A stretch of DNA of 16,451 bases from Verrucomicrobiia bacterium (GTDB taxonomy: Bacteria; Verrucomicrobiota; Verrucomicrobiia; Verrucomicrobiales; Akkermansiaceae), in contig CANHKJ010000037.1 in NCBI GenBank assembly GCA_947460915.1, positions 1 through 16,451 on the forward strand, given 5' to 3'. A model generated the notes under the pieces. It was not told the origin of the DNA and did no database searches. It saw nothing but the letters and a program-made list of their open reading frames with translations. Position numbers and translations under genes: made by a program. Shown piece after piece: positions 16,009 through 16,451 of the stretch; within the stretch, counting starts at the first letter, position 1, and the number at the start of each line of letters is the position of its first letter.

Positions 16009-16037
16009 TAGACATGCCGTCTATCTTTTTGTATAAT
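16009..16037 (+). promoter_or_regulatory. Near-consensus sigma70 promoter for the membrane zinc-ribbon gene
   Basis: TAGACA (16009-16014, five of six matches) and a perfect TATAAT (16032-16037) are separated by 17 bases. The predicted start is near 16044, leaving about 47 bases of leader before the ATG at 16091. The -35 box is the left arm of a small inverted repeat, TAGAC (16009-16013) and GTCTA (16019-16023), which could be an operator. Confidence 0.72.
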
Positions 16038-16090
16038 GCCCGCGTGCACGATTCGACAGTCGCTCCACCACATTGCCCCTCTTATCTATA

Positions 16091-16451
16091 ATGCATTCAT
16101 TCCGAACGAAACGTCACATTTTTTGGCTTAAAGTTAGCGCGCTTCATTTTGTAATCCTAATTTTGGTTGCATGTGCCGTGGTAGTCTTTGCGTTTTTGGC
16201 TTTTCTTCACGTTGATGGCAAATTTATGACTTGGTCCTTGATCGGCATGGTCGGATGCGTATGGGTGGGCTTGGTGTATCGCCTAGCCGCAGGAATTACC
16301 AAATGTCCACTTTGTCAAAGTGAACCCATGGTTTCGAAAAAATGCCGCAAGCATCGCGACGCGGTAAAGCTCATGGGCAGCTATCGTCTCATGGTTGCAT
16401 CCACGACTCTATTACTCAATCGCTTCCGATGCCCGTATTGCGGCGAGTCGA
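16091..16451 (+). CDS. Membrane protein with zinc-ribbon-like cysteine pairs (3' end outside window)
   Basis: An open frame starts at ATG 16091 and continues past the window edge, with 120 codons visible. The product has a basic N-terminus (HSFRTKRH), a hydrophobic helix at about residues 15-39, a second at about 46-66, and then a soluble part. That part carries CPLC at residues 72-75, C85 and H88 in a KKCRKHR stretch, and CPYC at 114-117. Two CxxC knuckles about 40 residues apart suggest a zinc ribbon, here placed on one side of the membrane after a helical hairpin. An in-frame stop at 16034-16036 and a strong promoter at 16009-16037 support the start. I do not recognise a characterised family, and the function is unknown. 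Confidence 0.75.
   Translation, partial: MHSFRTKRHIFWLKVSALHFVILILVACAVVVFAFLAFLHVDGKFMTWSLIGMVGCVWVGLVYRLAAGITKCPLCQSEPMVSKKCRKHRDAVKLMGSYRLMVASTTLLLNRFRCPYCGES

Noticed and set aside
1..16451. CRISPR array, tRNA/rRNA genes, transposon ends or prophage genes
   Set aside because: I saw no spaced direct repeats of CRISPR type, no tRNA-like cloverleaf with a CCA end, no transposase motif and no phage gene.

Overview
The window looks like a chromosomal segment of a member of Verrucomicrobiota, probably class Verrucomicrobiae; I cannot name the genus. Three things point there. One is a 1164-residue protein of the type annotated 'Verru_Chthon cassette protein A'. Another is a giant secreted protein with autotransporter-associated beta-strand (PATR) repeats and the C-terminal DPDxDG...LLEYALGG module common in that phylum. 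The third is that most genes lack a visible Shine-Dalgarno sequence. I see no rRNA, tRNA, CRISPR array, insertion sequence, integrase or phage gene.

Left part (1-7297), all on the minus strand. In order of transcription the genes are: a flavin-dependent halogenase-family protein (5810-7297), a ROK-family sugar kinase that has lost the usual zinc-binding cysteines (4773-5720), the Verru_Chthon A-like pseudopilin-type protein (1152-4646), a small secreted protein of unknown function starting 4 bases after it (326-1147), and the first 86 codons of a class I DAHP synthase (1-260, running off the left edge). The halogenase ends in a strong hairpin that spans its stop codon. The last two complete genes look translationally coupled.

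Centre (7298-12056). A 163-base divergent intergenic region carries an imperfect direct repeat. It separates the halogenase from the 1509-residue secreted repeat protein (7461-11990, plus strand). That gene ends at a clear rho-independent terminator (12012-12049).

Right part (12057-16451). A tight minus-strand operon pxpB-pxpC-pxpA (14340 down to 12057, ATGA overlaps) encodes the prokaryotic 5-oxoprolinase, in the same gene order as E. coli. Divergent from it is trmO (14397-15254), a tRNA t6A37 methyltransferase and the only gene here with a textbook Shine-Dalgarno. Its 3' end overlaps by 46 bases the 3' end of a convergent secreted lipase-like hydrolase (15209-15880, minus). The hydrolase may be read from a leaderless transcript. 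A near-consensus sigma70 promoter then drives a two-helix membrane protein with zinc-ribbon-like cysteine pairs that runs off the right edge (16091-16451).

Housekeeping genes (aromatic amino-acid synthesis, 5-oxoproline salvage, tRNA modification) are thus mixed with lineage-specific envelope genes. The least understood material is the Verru_Chthon A gene with its coupled secreted partner, the atypical halogenase-family flavoprotein, the zinc-less ROK kinase, and the export route of the giant repeat protein.
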